From positions 8,091 through 43,274 of the forward strand of contig NZCK01000002.1 of the NCBI GenBank assembly GCA_002688265.1: a stretch of DNA of 35,184 nt. Reading direction: 5' to 3'. This document shows, one piece after another, positions 15,997 through 24,442 of this stretch (positions are counted from its first letter, which is position 1; each line of letters opens with the position of its first letter). The stretch comes from an archaeon (GTDB taxonomy: Archaea > Nanobdellota > Nanobdellia > Woesearchaeales > GW2011-AR9). The notes beneath the pieces were generated by a model, which was not told the DNA's origin, ran no database searches, and saw only the letters and a list, made by a program, of their open reading frames with translations. The translations under genes and the position numbers were made by a program.

Positions 15997-17214
15997 ATGG
16001 CCCATGTTATTGAAACTAAAAAAATAAGAGGTAAAAAACTAGAAAAATATTACCTTGACCAAAGATTTATTGAAGGTTTCACTGCTGGAACCGGAAGAGT
16101 AAGGTGTATTTTTACGATTTGGTCAGATGTTGTTGAAGAGTGGATACAATATAACAATAAACTCCCACCTAACTACTCTTTTGAAGAAGCATTAAATTAT
16201 ATTGTTCGCTTTCATGTACGAGAATTATTCAAACAGTTTAAACCAGTTATTTCCCGAATTAAATCACATTCAGTTGTTGATATTCCTTATTTTGACAAGC
16301 TGGAAGTAATTGAATTTGAATTATTTGGAAAGCGTCCATCTAAAGCCCATATTGAATTACCAAAATCAATAAATTATACAGTGGTTATTGGATTCAAACT
16401 TGAACACATTGAGAATCTACCACAAGAAATTCGAAATTCTCTCTCGCATGAGTTATACCATTACTGTTCAATGCACCATGAAGGAACTATCGAATTTCAT
16501 AACAGAGTTATTGCTTGGAGTAAAGCTATTCGGAAAAAATCTAAAGGAAACATATCGCTAATTCAAAAAAATATCCAGACAATAGAAAGCGAAGATGAAC
16601 AGGGTAATTTAATTGATAAACAGAAGATAGAAGAAACATTTGAACTAATGCAAGGTATTTTGCTTTCAAACCATATTGACCATATCACTATTTCAATGTT
16701 AGCACTTGGAATGGGAGACTTACATTTCTCTAAAGAAAATCTATACACTACTTGGGGTAGTTTAGGGTCTTTTGAAAAAGAATTAATCAAACTACAGAAA
16801 ATTAAATTGAATCTAGAATTTAGAAGGGTTCTGCAATTTGTTTTTTGTATCAGGTACGCTTTAGATTTTGCTTATGGAATAAAACATTTCCCTCCTGCAA
16901 AATTTCCTCAAAAAGGATTTCTGAGTAAAGTCCATAAATTTAGACTTAAACAACACCAAAACTCTGCTCAAAAGGCAATTGCAGAATATTTAGCAATAAC
17001 TGAAAAATTTACAGACAAAAGAATTTCCAAATACTGTATGCAATTTCATAAACATACTCAAGAGATTGCATCCTTACATGCTAAAGCAATTATAGAAAAT
17101 AAACCAATTTTACACTCTAAAGAATCATTTAAGATTGCTAGGCAAGCATGGACTCAATTACATAAAAATTTTGAAACAATTGTCACTGAATTGAAACGTA
17201 AACAAAAAAACTAA
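15997..17214 (+). CDS. HExxH-containing hypothetical protein
   Basis: NSLSHELYHYCSMHHEG; start chosen at MAHVIETKK (15997), track start at 15991. Confidence 0.55.
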   Translation: MAHVIETKKIRGKKLEKYYLDQRFIEGFTAGTGRVRCIFTIWSDVVEEWIQYNNKLPPNYSFEEALNYIVRFHVRELFKQFKPVISRIKSHSVVDIPYFDKLEVIEFELFGKRPSKAHIELPKSINYTVVIGFKLEHIENLPQEIRNSLSHELYHYCSMHHEGTIEFHNRVIAWSKAIRKKSKGNISLIQKNIQTIESEDEQGNLIDKQKIEETFELMQGILLSNHIDHITISMLALGMGDLHFSKENLYTTWGSLGSFEKELIKLQKIKLNLEFRRVLQFVFCIRYALDFAYGIKHFPPAKFPQKGFLSKVHKFRLKQHQNSAQKAIAEYLAITEKFTDKRISKYCMQFHKHTQEIASLHAKAIIENKPILHSKESFKIARQAWTQLHKNFETIVTELKRKQKN

Positions 17215-17275
17215 TCGGTTTTAATACAATAAATTTCTATAAATATTTAAAGTAGAAGACTAATTAGTATATCAT

Positions 17276-17331
17276 ATCCAGAGTCGAACTACCTGTGTGA
17301 TGACCATGATCATGGGTGTTATGCTCTGGAT
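17276..17331. repeat. Stem-loop with 8-bp closing stem and internal 12-bp palindrome
   Basis: ATCCAGAG/CTCTGGAT enclosing CCATGATCATGG; overlaps the stop codon of the adjacent glycosylase gene. Confidence 0.6.
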
Positions 17332-17915
17332 TCATTCTTGCATTTTATGCTAACATGCTCACTACCCTTAACATAAAACCGCCACATCAATTCCTTGCCT
17401 TCGCTAATTCCAACCCGACTAGTTGTATGAATTTGTGAATGTGGAATTTCTTCATTATCAAAAACTAAAATTTCTTTTCCCACTTCAAGAGCATTATTAC
17501 TCTTATCAATTGCGAAAGCTTCACACAACTTACTTGGGCCACTACAAAGATCTTTTAATTTCAAAGACCTAGGGTTCTTTAGTTTCTTACCCCTTCTTTG
17601 TTTCATCTTTTCAATTCCTTTGGTCGGTTCAATTGCTCTAATTAAAACAGCACCAACATCACCTTGATTTGTTGTAAAATTCAAACAATGATACATCCCA
17701 TAAATTACATAAACATAAACATGACCATGTGTATCTAACATGATTTGTGAACGGGGAGTGATTTTATACGCGTGGGACGCAGGATCACGTTTGTAAGCTT
17801 CTGTCTCTACAATTATTCCTTCGCAATCTCCATAAACAATTCTTTTTCCGAGCAGTTTTTTTGCTAAGTCAACTGCGTCGATGGAAAAAAAAGATTTTGG
17901 AAGTTGCGTTGACAT
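17319..17915 (-). CDS. 3-methyladenine DNA glycosylase (AAG/MPG family)
   Basis: LAKKLLGKRIVYGDCEGIIVETEAYKRDPASHAYK, MLDTHGHVYVYVIYGMYHCLNFTTNQGDVGAVLIRAIEP. Confidence 0.95.
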   Translation of the reverse strand: MSTQLPKSFFSIDAVDLAKKLLGKRIVYGDCEGIIVETEAYKRDPASHAYKITPRSQIMLDTHGHVYVYVIYGMYHCLNFTTNQGDVGAVLIRAIEPTKGIEKMKQRRGKKLKNPRSLKLKDLCSGPSKLCEAFAIDKSNNALEVGKEILVFDNEEIPHSQIHTTSRVGISEGKELMWRFYVKGSEHVSIKCKNESRA

Positions 17916-17986
17916 GATAGACTAGTAATTTTAATTCAATAAAAATGTTTAGAAAGAAAAAGATAATAATAACTAAGAAAAATTAA

Positions 17987-18184
17987 CTATCCACGTTTAA
18001 AGCCAGCTGCCAAATCTATTAAATCAACATGACCTAAGAATACTGCCCTACAACAATAACGTTCAATGTTCAAAGAATCTAAAATATCTTTAGCTTTCTC
18101 GCCCTTCTCCATTCGCTCCTGGTAATCTTCCCAGAACTGCCCAATAGGCTTGCCACATGAAAAACATCGAATTGGTATAATCAT
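17987..18184 (-). CDS. rpoN: DNA-directed RNA polymerase subunit N
   Basis: MIIPIRCFSCGKPIGQFW ... RYCCRAVFLGHVDLID. Confidence 0.97.
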   Translation of the reverse strand: MIIPIRCFSCGKPIGQFWEDYQERMEKGEKAKDILDSLNIERYCCRAVFLGHVDLIDLAAGFKRG

Positions 18185-18216
18185 TTTTGGTATCCTCTAT
18201 AATTTAACTTATTATT

Positions 18217-18618
18217 CTAACGATAAGACTTCTGCCTTTTCGCTCTTGCCTTGGAATCGTTAGGTTTACAAACTTCCTTCTGACGAACGTCAGCTACTAA
18301 TAACAGACGGTCATAAGCTGTGAAAGTCTTCTTTAATTTTTCATCATGCTGAACTAAAGCTCTTGCAATAGCCAAACGAATTGCGTCTGCTTGACCACTA
18401 GATCCGCCACCATGAACATTAACACTACAATCTACCTTTTTTGCAACGTCTCCTGCTAAAATCAATGGTTCGATAATTCTTAAACGCATCATTTCTGTAC
18501 CAAAAGATTCTAATCCGTTTCCATTGATTCTAATATTTCCTTTTCCTGCCTTTAAAGTTGCTCGAGCTACTGCTTGCTTTCGCTTCCCTTGAGTATGAAT
18601 TAAAGATTGTTTTTTCAT
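18217..18618 (-). CDS. rps9: Ribosomal protein uS9
   Basis: HTQGKRKQAVARATLKAGKGNIRING ... GGGSSGQADAIRLAIARAL ... KARAKRQKSYR. Confidence 0.97.
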   Translation of the reverse strand: MKKQSLIHTQGKRKQAVARATLKAGKGNIRINGNGLESFGTEMMRLRIIEPLILAGDVAKKVDCSVNVHGGGSSGQADAIRLAIARALVQHDEKLKKTFTAYDRLLLVADVRQKEVCKPNDSKARAKRQKSYR

Positions 18619-19037
18619 TCTTTGCCACCAAGATCTTTCATTAATTGAGCGATTGTTACATATTTAGAGTTTGGAAGTTTTTCCATGTGAGCTGATTGCA
18701 CTTTGATCATATCTTTGCCTTCAAATTCTTTTGGAACACCAATGTGACACATCACTCTTTTGAATGATTCACGACCCCTTGTTTTTGTCCAAGGAAGCAT
18801 CCCCCTAACCGCACGCCTTACAAAACGATCCGCACTTCTATGAATTCTAACTCCAGCTAAAGGATAACCTCGCTTCTCACGTCGGCGTTTTTGATTCACA
18901 AATAATAATCTTCTAGTTCCACTAATTATTGCTGCATCACAATTTACAACTACAACATCTTCACCGAGTAAAGCGTCTTTTGCAACATGACTTGCTAATC
19001 GCCCCAAAATCATTTCACTAGCGTCGTAAACTTTCAT
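18615..19037 (-). CDS. rpl13: Ribosomal protein uL13
   Basis: DASEMILGRLASHVAKDALLGEDVVVVNCDAAIISG ... VRGMLPWTKTRGRESFKRV. Confidence 0.96.
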   Translation of the reverse strand: MKVYDASEMILGRLASHVAKDALLGEDVVVVNCDAAIISGTRRLLFVNQKRRREKRGYPLAGVRIHRSADRFVRRAVRGMLPWTKTRGRESFKRVMCHIGVPKEFEGKDMIKVQSAHMEKLPNSKYVTIAQLMKDLGGKE

Positions 19038-19393
19038 GCGAGCACCCTCACTTTTTGTCCTTTTGGATTTTTAATAAGTAATTCTTTGATACTAAGTACT
19101 TGGCCACCTTCTTTAGTGATTTTTTCTCTAGCTGCACTGGAACAATTGAAAGCTGCTACAGTCACTGGCTTCACTAACTCGCCCACACTTAAAACTTTTC
19201 CAGGAACAATTACTGTTTCTCCTTCACGAACGAATTTTGCAATTTTATATAAGTTCACACAACTACGCTTACGACTAGGACGAGATAAGTCCTTGTGCAC
19301 TTTCTTCCATAGCGCTACACTACGTCCAGCTACTTGCAAATCTTTTAGTAAAGTTTGCATTTGTGGATTTGGGCTTTTTTGTGTTCTTGCCAT
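19034..19393 (-). CDS. rpl18e: Ribosomal protein eL18 (L18e)
   Basis: ALWKKVHKDLSRPSRKRSCVNLYKIAKFVREGETVIVPGKVLSVGEL. Confidence 0.95.
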   Translation of the reverse strand: MARTQKSPNPQMQTLLKDLQVAGRSVALWKKVHKDLSRPSRKRSCVNLYKIAKFVREGETVIVPGKVLSVGELVKPVTVAAFNCSSAAREKITKEGGQVLSIKELLIKNPKGQKVRVLA

Positions 19394-19432
19394 TTTTTTT
19401 TTCTCGCATCAATTCTTTTTATTATTATGATT

Positions 19433-20209
19433 TCATAACTGTGATTCTAATTCCTTAGCTTTTGTAGTTAACATCTCAGCAGCTGTTGTTAACATTTCAT
19501 TTACTGACATTTGGCCCCAACTCTCAGCGTCAACAACAAAACTGTCAGTTGAATAAGTTACTTTGATTAAATTTTCACAAACTCGATCAACAGCATCATA
19601 TAAATTTAATACTTCAATTTGCTTCGGACTGATCTTCCCACTTTTATCAAAAATTTGAGGGGGATACTTGTCTTTATTCTCTGCAATTAATTTGGCATCC
19701 TGCTTAATTGTAAGTGAAGGCTTATTCACAAACCATACATGGCCTGGTGCCCACTTAATATGGTCTTTACCTTGACCCATAACTGCTAACATACTAACAT
19801 CAACCTTTTGGCGAGCATGTAATTTAACAATTGGCATTTTTGGAAACACAAAAGTACACTTAGGATCTTTACTTGAAGCAAATTCAGCGTAAACAACTCC
19901 TTTCTTTGCAACTTTTAATTCCATCTCCAACGTACACTTAGCACTTCGCTCAGAAATGTCTTCTGGACCGCTAGGTAAAGAATAACTTGATAAATCAGTT
20001 TTTATTGGGACTAATCCAATTCGTAAAGCTAACATTTCATCAAAAAGAGCTGAACTGTTTTGACGAATTTCAATGTCTTCTACTGCTAAAGTTGGAACTT
20101 CTTCGATTGCCATTCGACGAATTGCGTTAACAAAACTTTCAGTAGACTTGTCTACCTCAAAACGAACTTGAAGTTTATCCTTGCTTTTATTTACAGTTTT
20201 TAGTTTCAT
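19433..20209 (-). CDS. rpoD: DNA-directed RNA polymerase subunit D
   Basis: ESFVNAIRRMAIEEVPTLAVEDIEIRQNSSALFDEMLALRIGLVPI; position in the cluster. Confidence 0.95.
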   Translation of the reverse strand: MKLKTVNKSKDKLQVRFEVDKSTESFVNAIRRMAIEEVPTLAVEDIEIRQNSSALFDEMLALRIGLVPIKTDLSSYSLPSGPEDISERSAKCTLEMELKVAKKGVVYAEFASSKDPKCTFVFPKMPIVKLHARQKVDVSMLAVMGQGKDHIKWAPGHVWFVNKPSLTIKQDAKLIAENKDKYPPQIFDKSGKISPKQIEVLNLYDAVDRVCENLIKVTYSTDSFVVDAESWGQMSVNEMLTTAAEMLTTKAKELESQL

Positions 20210-20263
20210 TGATTATTCACCAATATTTTTGATTTTGTATCTTTTGATAAATTGTAATTATAA

Positions 20264-20914
20264 TTATACTCGTCGCCCTCTGCGTCCACCTTTAGCTCTG
20301 CAACCATTGTGGGGCTCAGGAGTTACATCTTCAATTTTTCCAATTCGAAGACCTACACGACTAAGTGCACGAATTGCCGCTTGAGCACCAGGACCAGTAT
20401 TTTTTGGACCATTGTGTCCGCCCTTTGCTTTAACACGAATATATAATCCACCAATGCCTCTCTCTTTAACCTGTTCAGCAATCCGCTTTGCTATTGCCAT
20501 TGCTGCACTAGGACTGGATTCTAAACGATCAGCTTTCACCATCTGACCACCACTACATCTTGCAATTGTTTCAGTACCAGTTATGTCAGTAACTGTTACA
20601 ATTGTATTATTGTAAGTTGATTTAATATGAGCCACTGCCCAACGAATTGGCCTTCTTGTTCTATCCATAGAACGACCATCTCTTCTTGGATAACGATCAC
20701 CAGACCTTGGTGGACGTGTTGAAGGACGTGTTGAAGGACGAGCCGTAGTTGATGCAACAGAAGTTGCAGGTTTTGCAGGAACTTCAGATGCTGCTTTTGA
20801 AGCCTGTGTTTGTGCTGCAGGTGCTGCTGGTGCATCTGAACTTGATGCTGGTGCAACAGAAGCTACTTGCTCTTTTGGAGCTGCAGGAGCTGCAGTTTTT
20901 TGTTCTTCACTCAT
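20264..20914 (-). CDS. rps11: Ribosomal protein uS11 with long Ala/Pro/Thr-rich N-terminal extension
   Basis: [57 protein letters not shown]...[29 protein letters not shown]. Confidence 0.96.
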   Translation of the reverse strand: MSEEQKTAAPAAPKEQVASVAPASSSDAPAAPAAQTQASKAASEVPAKPATSVASTTARPSTRPSTRPPRSGDRYPRRDGRSMDRTRRPIRWAVAHIKSTYNNTIVTVTDITGTETIARCSGGQMVKADRLESSPSAAMAIAKRIAEQVKERGIGGLYIRVKAKGGHNGPKNTGPGAQAAIRALSRVGLRIGKIEDVTPEPHNGCRAKGGRRGRRV

Positions 20915-21624
20915 TCTTCACTCACCTCAGCAGTTTCTGCTTTTGAATTATCATTTGATTCTTTTACTTCAGGAATCTCTGGAGCTGCCTCAGCTTTAGG
21001 TTCAGGAACCTCTTCTGGACTTGCTTCACCTGCGGCTTTCTCAGCTGCAGCTTTCTTTAATTCTTCAGTTTCTTTTCTAAGCTTCTCTGCTTCTTGCTTA
21101 ATTGCTTCTTGCGGATCTACTCGTTCAGGATGTATTTCACTCGCTAAACTAGATTTCTCTTTGAAACTTAAAGCAGCCTCTTCATCAAGAGTTAACAAAT
21201 AAGCTGGAGAAGTGATCTCCTTCCCAGAAACCAAAATATGACGGTGAGTAATAAATTGCCGAGCTTGTTTCATACTTCGAGACATTCCTCTGCGAAACAC
21301 AATACTTTGTAATCTGCGCTCCAAAATATCTTTTAAAGTTAAAGCTAAAACTTGGTTTAAACTTGCATCTTCAGCTAAAAGACCATATCGCTTCAACTTA
21401 TTTAAGCTAGCTTCTGATTCTTTTGCACCTTGAGCAGTTGTATCAATAGAAAGACGTTTTGCAATATCACGATAACGTTTCAAAAAAGAATTCATCAAAT
21501 AAATCTCTTTCTTACGACGAATACCATACTCTTGTTTGATTACAGCTTCTTCTTCAATTGCTGCCTTATTCCAAGGATGCATTGGTGTCTTGTACTTTTT
21601 CCGAAATCGTTTTGGATCTCCCAT
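20911..21624 (-). CDS. rps4: Ribosomal protein uS4 with acidic/Ala-rich C-terminal extension
   Basis: [26 protein letters not shown] ... [25 protein letters not shown]; stop overlaps uS11 start. Confidence 0.96.
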   Translation of the reverse strand: MGDPKRFRKKYKTPMHPWNKAAIEEEAVIKQEYGIRRKKEIYLMNSFLKRYRDIAKRLSIDTTAQGAKESEASLNKLKRYGLLAEDASLNQVLALTLKDILERRLQSIVFRRGMSRSMKQARQFITHRHILVSGKEITSPAYLLTLDEEAALSFKEKSSLASEIHPERVDPQEAIKQEAEKLRKETEELKKAAAEKAAGEASPEEVPEPKAEAAPEIPEVKESNDNSKAETAEVSEE

Positions 21625-21668
21625 TGTATATCTTATATTATTATTTTTAGTTTAATTTTATTCTAATT

Positions 21669-22127
21669 TTATTTTTTCTTTTTCTTCAAACCAATTACTT
21701 TTCCCTTATGACGACGGAAATTGCTCTTAGTTCTTTGACCACGTACAGGAAGACCTTTGGAATGACGAATTCCTCGCACGGCTTTAATTTTCATTAAACG
21801 TTTAATATCATTGTCTTTTGTAAATTGTAAGGCACCCACTGTGATGTGTTTGTCTTCACCAGTATCATAATCACGTCTTCGATTGAACATGTATGTTGGA
21901 ACTTTGGCTGCTGCAGGATCCTTTAGAATTGTTGATAAGATTTCAACTTCTTTCTCATTTAAAGAACCAGCAAGCTTTCTTCCATCAATTCCTGAAAGAT
22001 TGCAAACAACATGAGCAAAATTACGACCAACACCCTTGATTTTTGTTAAAGCAATTCTTAGATGTTTCTTACCAGGAATATCTACATTAGCTACCCTGAT
22101 AATGTGTTTTACGTTGTCATCTGCCAT
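21669..22127 (-). CDS. rps13: Ribosomal protein uS13
   Basis: IIRVANVDIPGKKHLRIALTKIKGVGRNFAHVVC ... GIRHSKGLPVRGQRTKSNFRRHKG. Confidence 0.97.
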   Translation of the reverse strand: MADDNVKHIIRVANVDIPGKKHLRIALTKIKGVGRNFAHVVCNLSGIDGRKLAGSLNEKEVEILSTILKDPAAAKVPTYMFNRRRDYDTGEDKHITVGALQFTKDNDIKRLMKIKAVRGIRHSKGLPVRGQRTKSNFRRHKGKVIGLKKKKK

Positions 22128-22175
22128 TTTTATTGTTTTTTTGATTATCTGATTTTCTATATTTGATTATTTTCG

Positions 22176-22244
22176 GATAGAAGAAAACGAGCTTGATTGA
22201 GATCAAATGTTTTCTTATCCTTTACGCTTTCACTTGGACAAGTG
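22176..22244 (-). promoter_or_regulatory. Two consecutive hairpins in the 5' leader of the uS13 operon
   Basis: 22176-22188/22209-22219 arms with inner TTGAT/ATCAA, then CACTT-loop-AAGTG at 22231-22244; TATA-like TTTATAAG at ~22273-22280. Confidence 0.45.
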
Positions 22245-22530
22245 TTGAATATTTGAAGGGAAAGTAGGTTGCTTATAAATGTTTTGGTAATCAAGACCCC
22301 ATCCAGAAAAACACCATTTTTTACAAATCTAAATAATTTTGAAATTATATTTTTCATATTTTGTAGAAAATTCTGTAATTATTCTCCTTATATAACTTAA
22401 GCAGCAAGATTAAATGGCTTTCAATATATCTTCTGTAGAAGAGAGTTTAAAACAGAATCTTGGTTTGAAACTACTGTTTAGTGATAATTTGTAGATAAAG
22501 TTTATAAATATTCCAAAAAATTGAATAAAT

Positions 22531-24441
22531 ATGGCAACGGCGAGCTTAGAAGAGACTATCTTGGACTTCAACAGATCACTTGAGATCTTAGATACTGCCC
22601 CTCAGCAAGTGTTAGATATGCGAGGAGATAAGTTCGCTACTTTATTACATTCAATTTCTATCTCTGAATTGTATGAAGATGAGAATTCAAGAGATGAGTT
22701 TATAGAATCAGTTGCTTCAATGTATATTCAAAATCCAGACTTAAGTCAGTTTTTAGTAGAAACCCTGCAAGGATTAGATGAATTACAAAAACCTGCCCTT
22801 TATGATGCAGGAATTTTTAGCAGGAGATTTGAATTTGACCAAACATCGGTTTTAAGTACAGATGAAAAAAAACAGTTACTTGCCCATTATGATGATTCTT
22901 TTGAAAGATATCAAACATTCATTGCAACATCTTTAGAACAAAAACGATCGATGATTGATTTAATAACAATTGGAAAAGAAACTGGGCCTAGCAAAGACGA
23001 AAGAATTGATTCAAGATTCACAAAAATGTTTCATGCGGTTTATAAAATTGCACGATGCACAGAAGAATCAAGACAAGCTACAGACACAGGTAAAATTAGC
23101 CAAGGCAGACCACCATTTATTGAAACATTAGTTGCATTAGAGAAAGATTGGTTGAACGAAGAACATCTAAGAAAGAACACAGTAGTGTTTAGTGACGATT
23201 CATTTGATCCAGATTATGAACATGCATTTGTACTACTGCAGTATGTTGCCTCCACTACTGGAAACCTTACTGAAGTTACAGCAGCTTCATCCATCTTATC
23301 AAAAGAAGCTCTGCAAAAACCAAACAGGTTGTCTTGTTATAATAGTTTTATTCGTCAAGAGAATGAAATTCCAAAATTCAGATTTGAAGCTACAACAGCA
23401 AAACATGTAGAACAGCTATTTGTAGAATTAGATTGGCCAGAATTTTTTGATGACTCTCCATACCCATACCCTAGTGCAATACATATCCAAGATAGTTATA
23501 GAACCAAATTAATGACCTTCTGTTACCTAACAGAAAACCCACAATTAGTCAACCGGATGCAAGGAAGAATTGGACAATTAATGACTGGGAAAAAAGGAAC
23601 ACAGATCCCTCAGACATTACAGAGGATTAATCTTGCGCTTGATGAAATTATCTTAAACCTGCGAGAAGGTAAGATCGATTCTGAACAAGCAGAAGTTGAT
23701 GTTTACAGCAAACTAATACAGTATTCTCGCCAACAAGAAGAAGAAACTGCTCGTCGAACTCGAGTAATTAGCTCTGTTGAAGAATTTTTAGAACCAACAA
23801 AGTATGTAGAATATTGTAAATTAGTTGAAGCCCACTGGACTCAATTAACTGACAATTACTCTGCAGAGATTATTGATTACAACAGAAATCCTACACCAAG
23901 AGTTGCTCAAGAAATTCAGGCAATATTTCAAGCAAGAAAATCACAAGAAGGGCACGCTTCAACGTTAGAAAATACTTTTGATATCTACTCATTAATTGAT
24001 CTTAACGAAGCACTACTTGAAGGAGCTATTAAAACTGGACAGATAAGCAAGAGGCAAGCAGAATTCTTGTGTGAATATGTAGAGCACTGTGGCAGATTTA
24101 GTGTTGCGTATAGCATTGAGCGAAAAGATATTGTAAGTTATAACGCAGGTGAGGAAACTGGATTTTACAATATTACAACACATGTTCCTTTGCCACCAGA
24201 AGAAATTGAAGAAGGTCAGCCACCTTACCTAAATGTTCAATCTTTTGTCAAAATATTCAAAGACAAAACATTGGCAGAAAGAGAAATGCTATTACAGCAA
24301 ATAAACGAAAGTAATCGTAATCCTGCTCCAAAGCTACTACATAGCTACCACAAAGGAAGTCATGACATTTTGATCTACGAACATGTTGATAACATGTGGA
24401 TGGAAGAGCAATTTGAAGACGTTATGAAATTGAGAATGTAA
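22531..24441 (+). CDS. Large uncharacterised protein ending in an APH-like kinase N-lobe
   Basis: C-terminal SFVKIFKDKTLAEREMLLQQINESNRNPAPKLLHSYHKGSHDILIYEHVDN reads as beta3-Lys, alphaC-Glu and hinge; TTTATAAATA ~28 nt upstream of the start. Confidence 0.6.
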   Translation: MATASLEETILDFNRSLEILDTAPQQVLDMRGDKFATLLHSISISELYEDENSRDEFIESVASMYIQNPDLSQFLVETLQGLDELQKPALYDAGIFSRRFEFDQTSVLSTDEKKQLLAHYDDSFERYQTFIATSLEQKRSMIDLITIGKETGPSKDERIDSRFTKMFHAVYKIARCTEESRQATDTGKISQGRPPFIETLVALEKDWLNEEHLRKNTVVFSDDSFDPDYEHAFVLLQYVASTTGNLTEVTAASSILSKEALQKPNRLSCYNSFIRQENEIPKFRFEATTAKHVEQLFVELDWPEFFDDSPYPYPSAIHIQDSYRTKLMTFCYLTENPQLVNRMQGRIGQLMTGKKGTQIPQTLQRINLALDEIILNLREGKIDSEQAEVDVYSKLIQYSRQQEEETARRTRVISSVEEFLEPTKYVEYCKLVEAHWTQLTDNYSAEIIDYNRNPTPRVAQEIQAIFQARKSQEGHASTLENTFDIYSLIDLNEALLEGAIKTGQISKRQAEFLCEYVEHCGRFSVAYSIERKDIVSYNAGEETGFYNITTHVPLPPEEIEEGQPPYLNVQSFVKIFKDKTLAEREMLLQQINESNRNPAPKLLHSYHKGSHDILIYEHVDNMWMEEQFEDVMKLRM

Positions 24442-24442
24442 A

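Noticed and set aside
17296-17302. GTGATGA box C-like motif, possible C/D box sRNA
   Set aside because: Box C would be ~20 nt inside the closing stem and no CTGA box D occurs next to the 3' stem, so the k-turn arrangement is absent.
20596-20856. Gln/His/Leu-rich 86-aa minus ORF (and the 20749..20946 plus ORF)
   Set aside because: Out-of-frame readings of the Ala/Pro-rich uS11 extension; repeat composition is a frameshift artefact.
22157-22357. 66-aa minus-strand ORF upstream of uS13
   Set aside because: Overlaps the predicted promoter and structured leader of the uS13 operon; no recognisable domain; probably chance ORF in AT-rich DNA.
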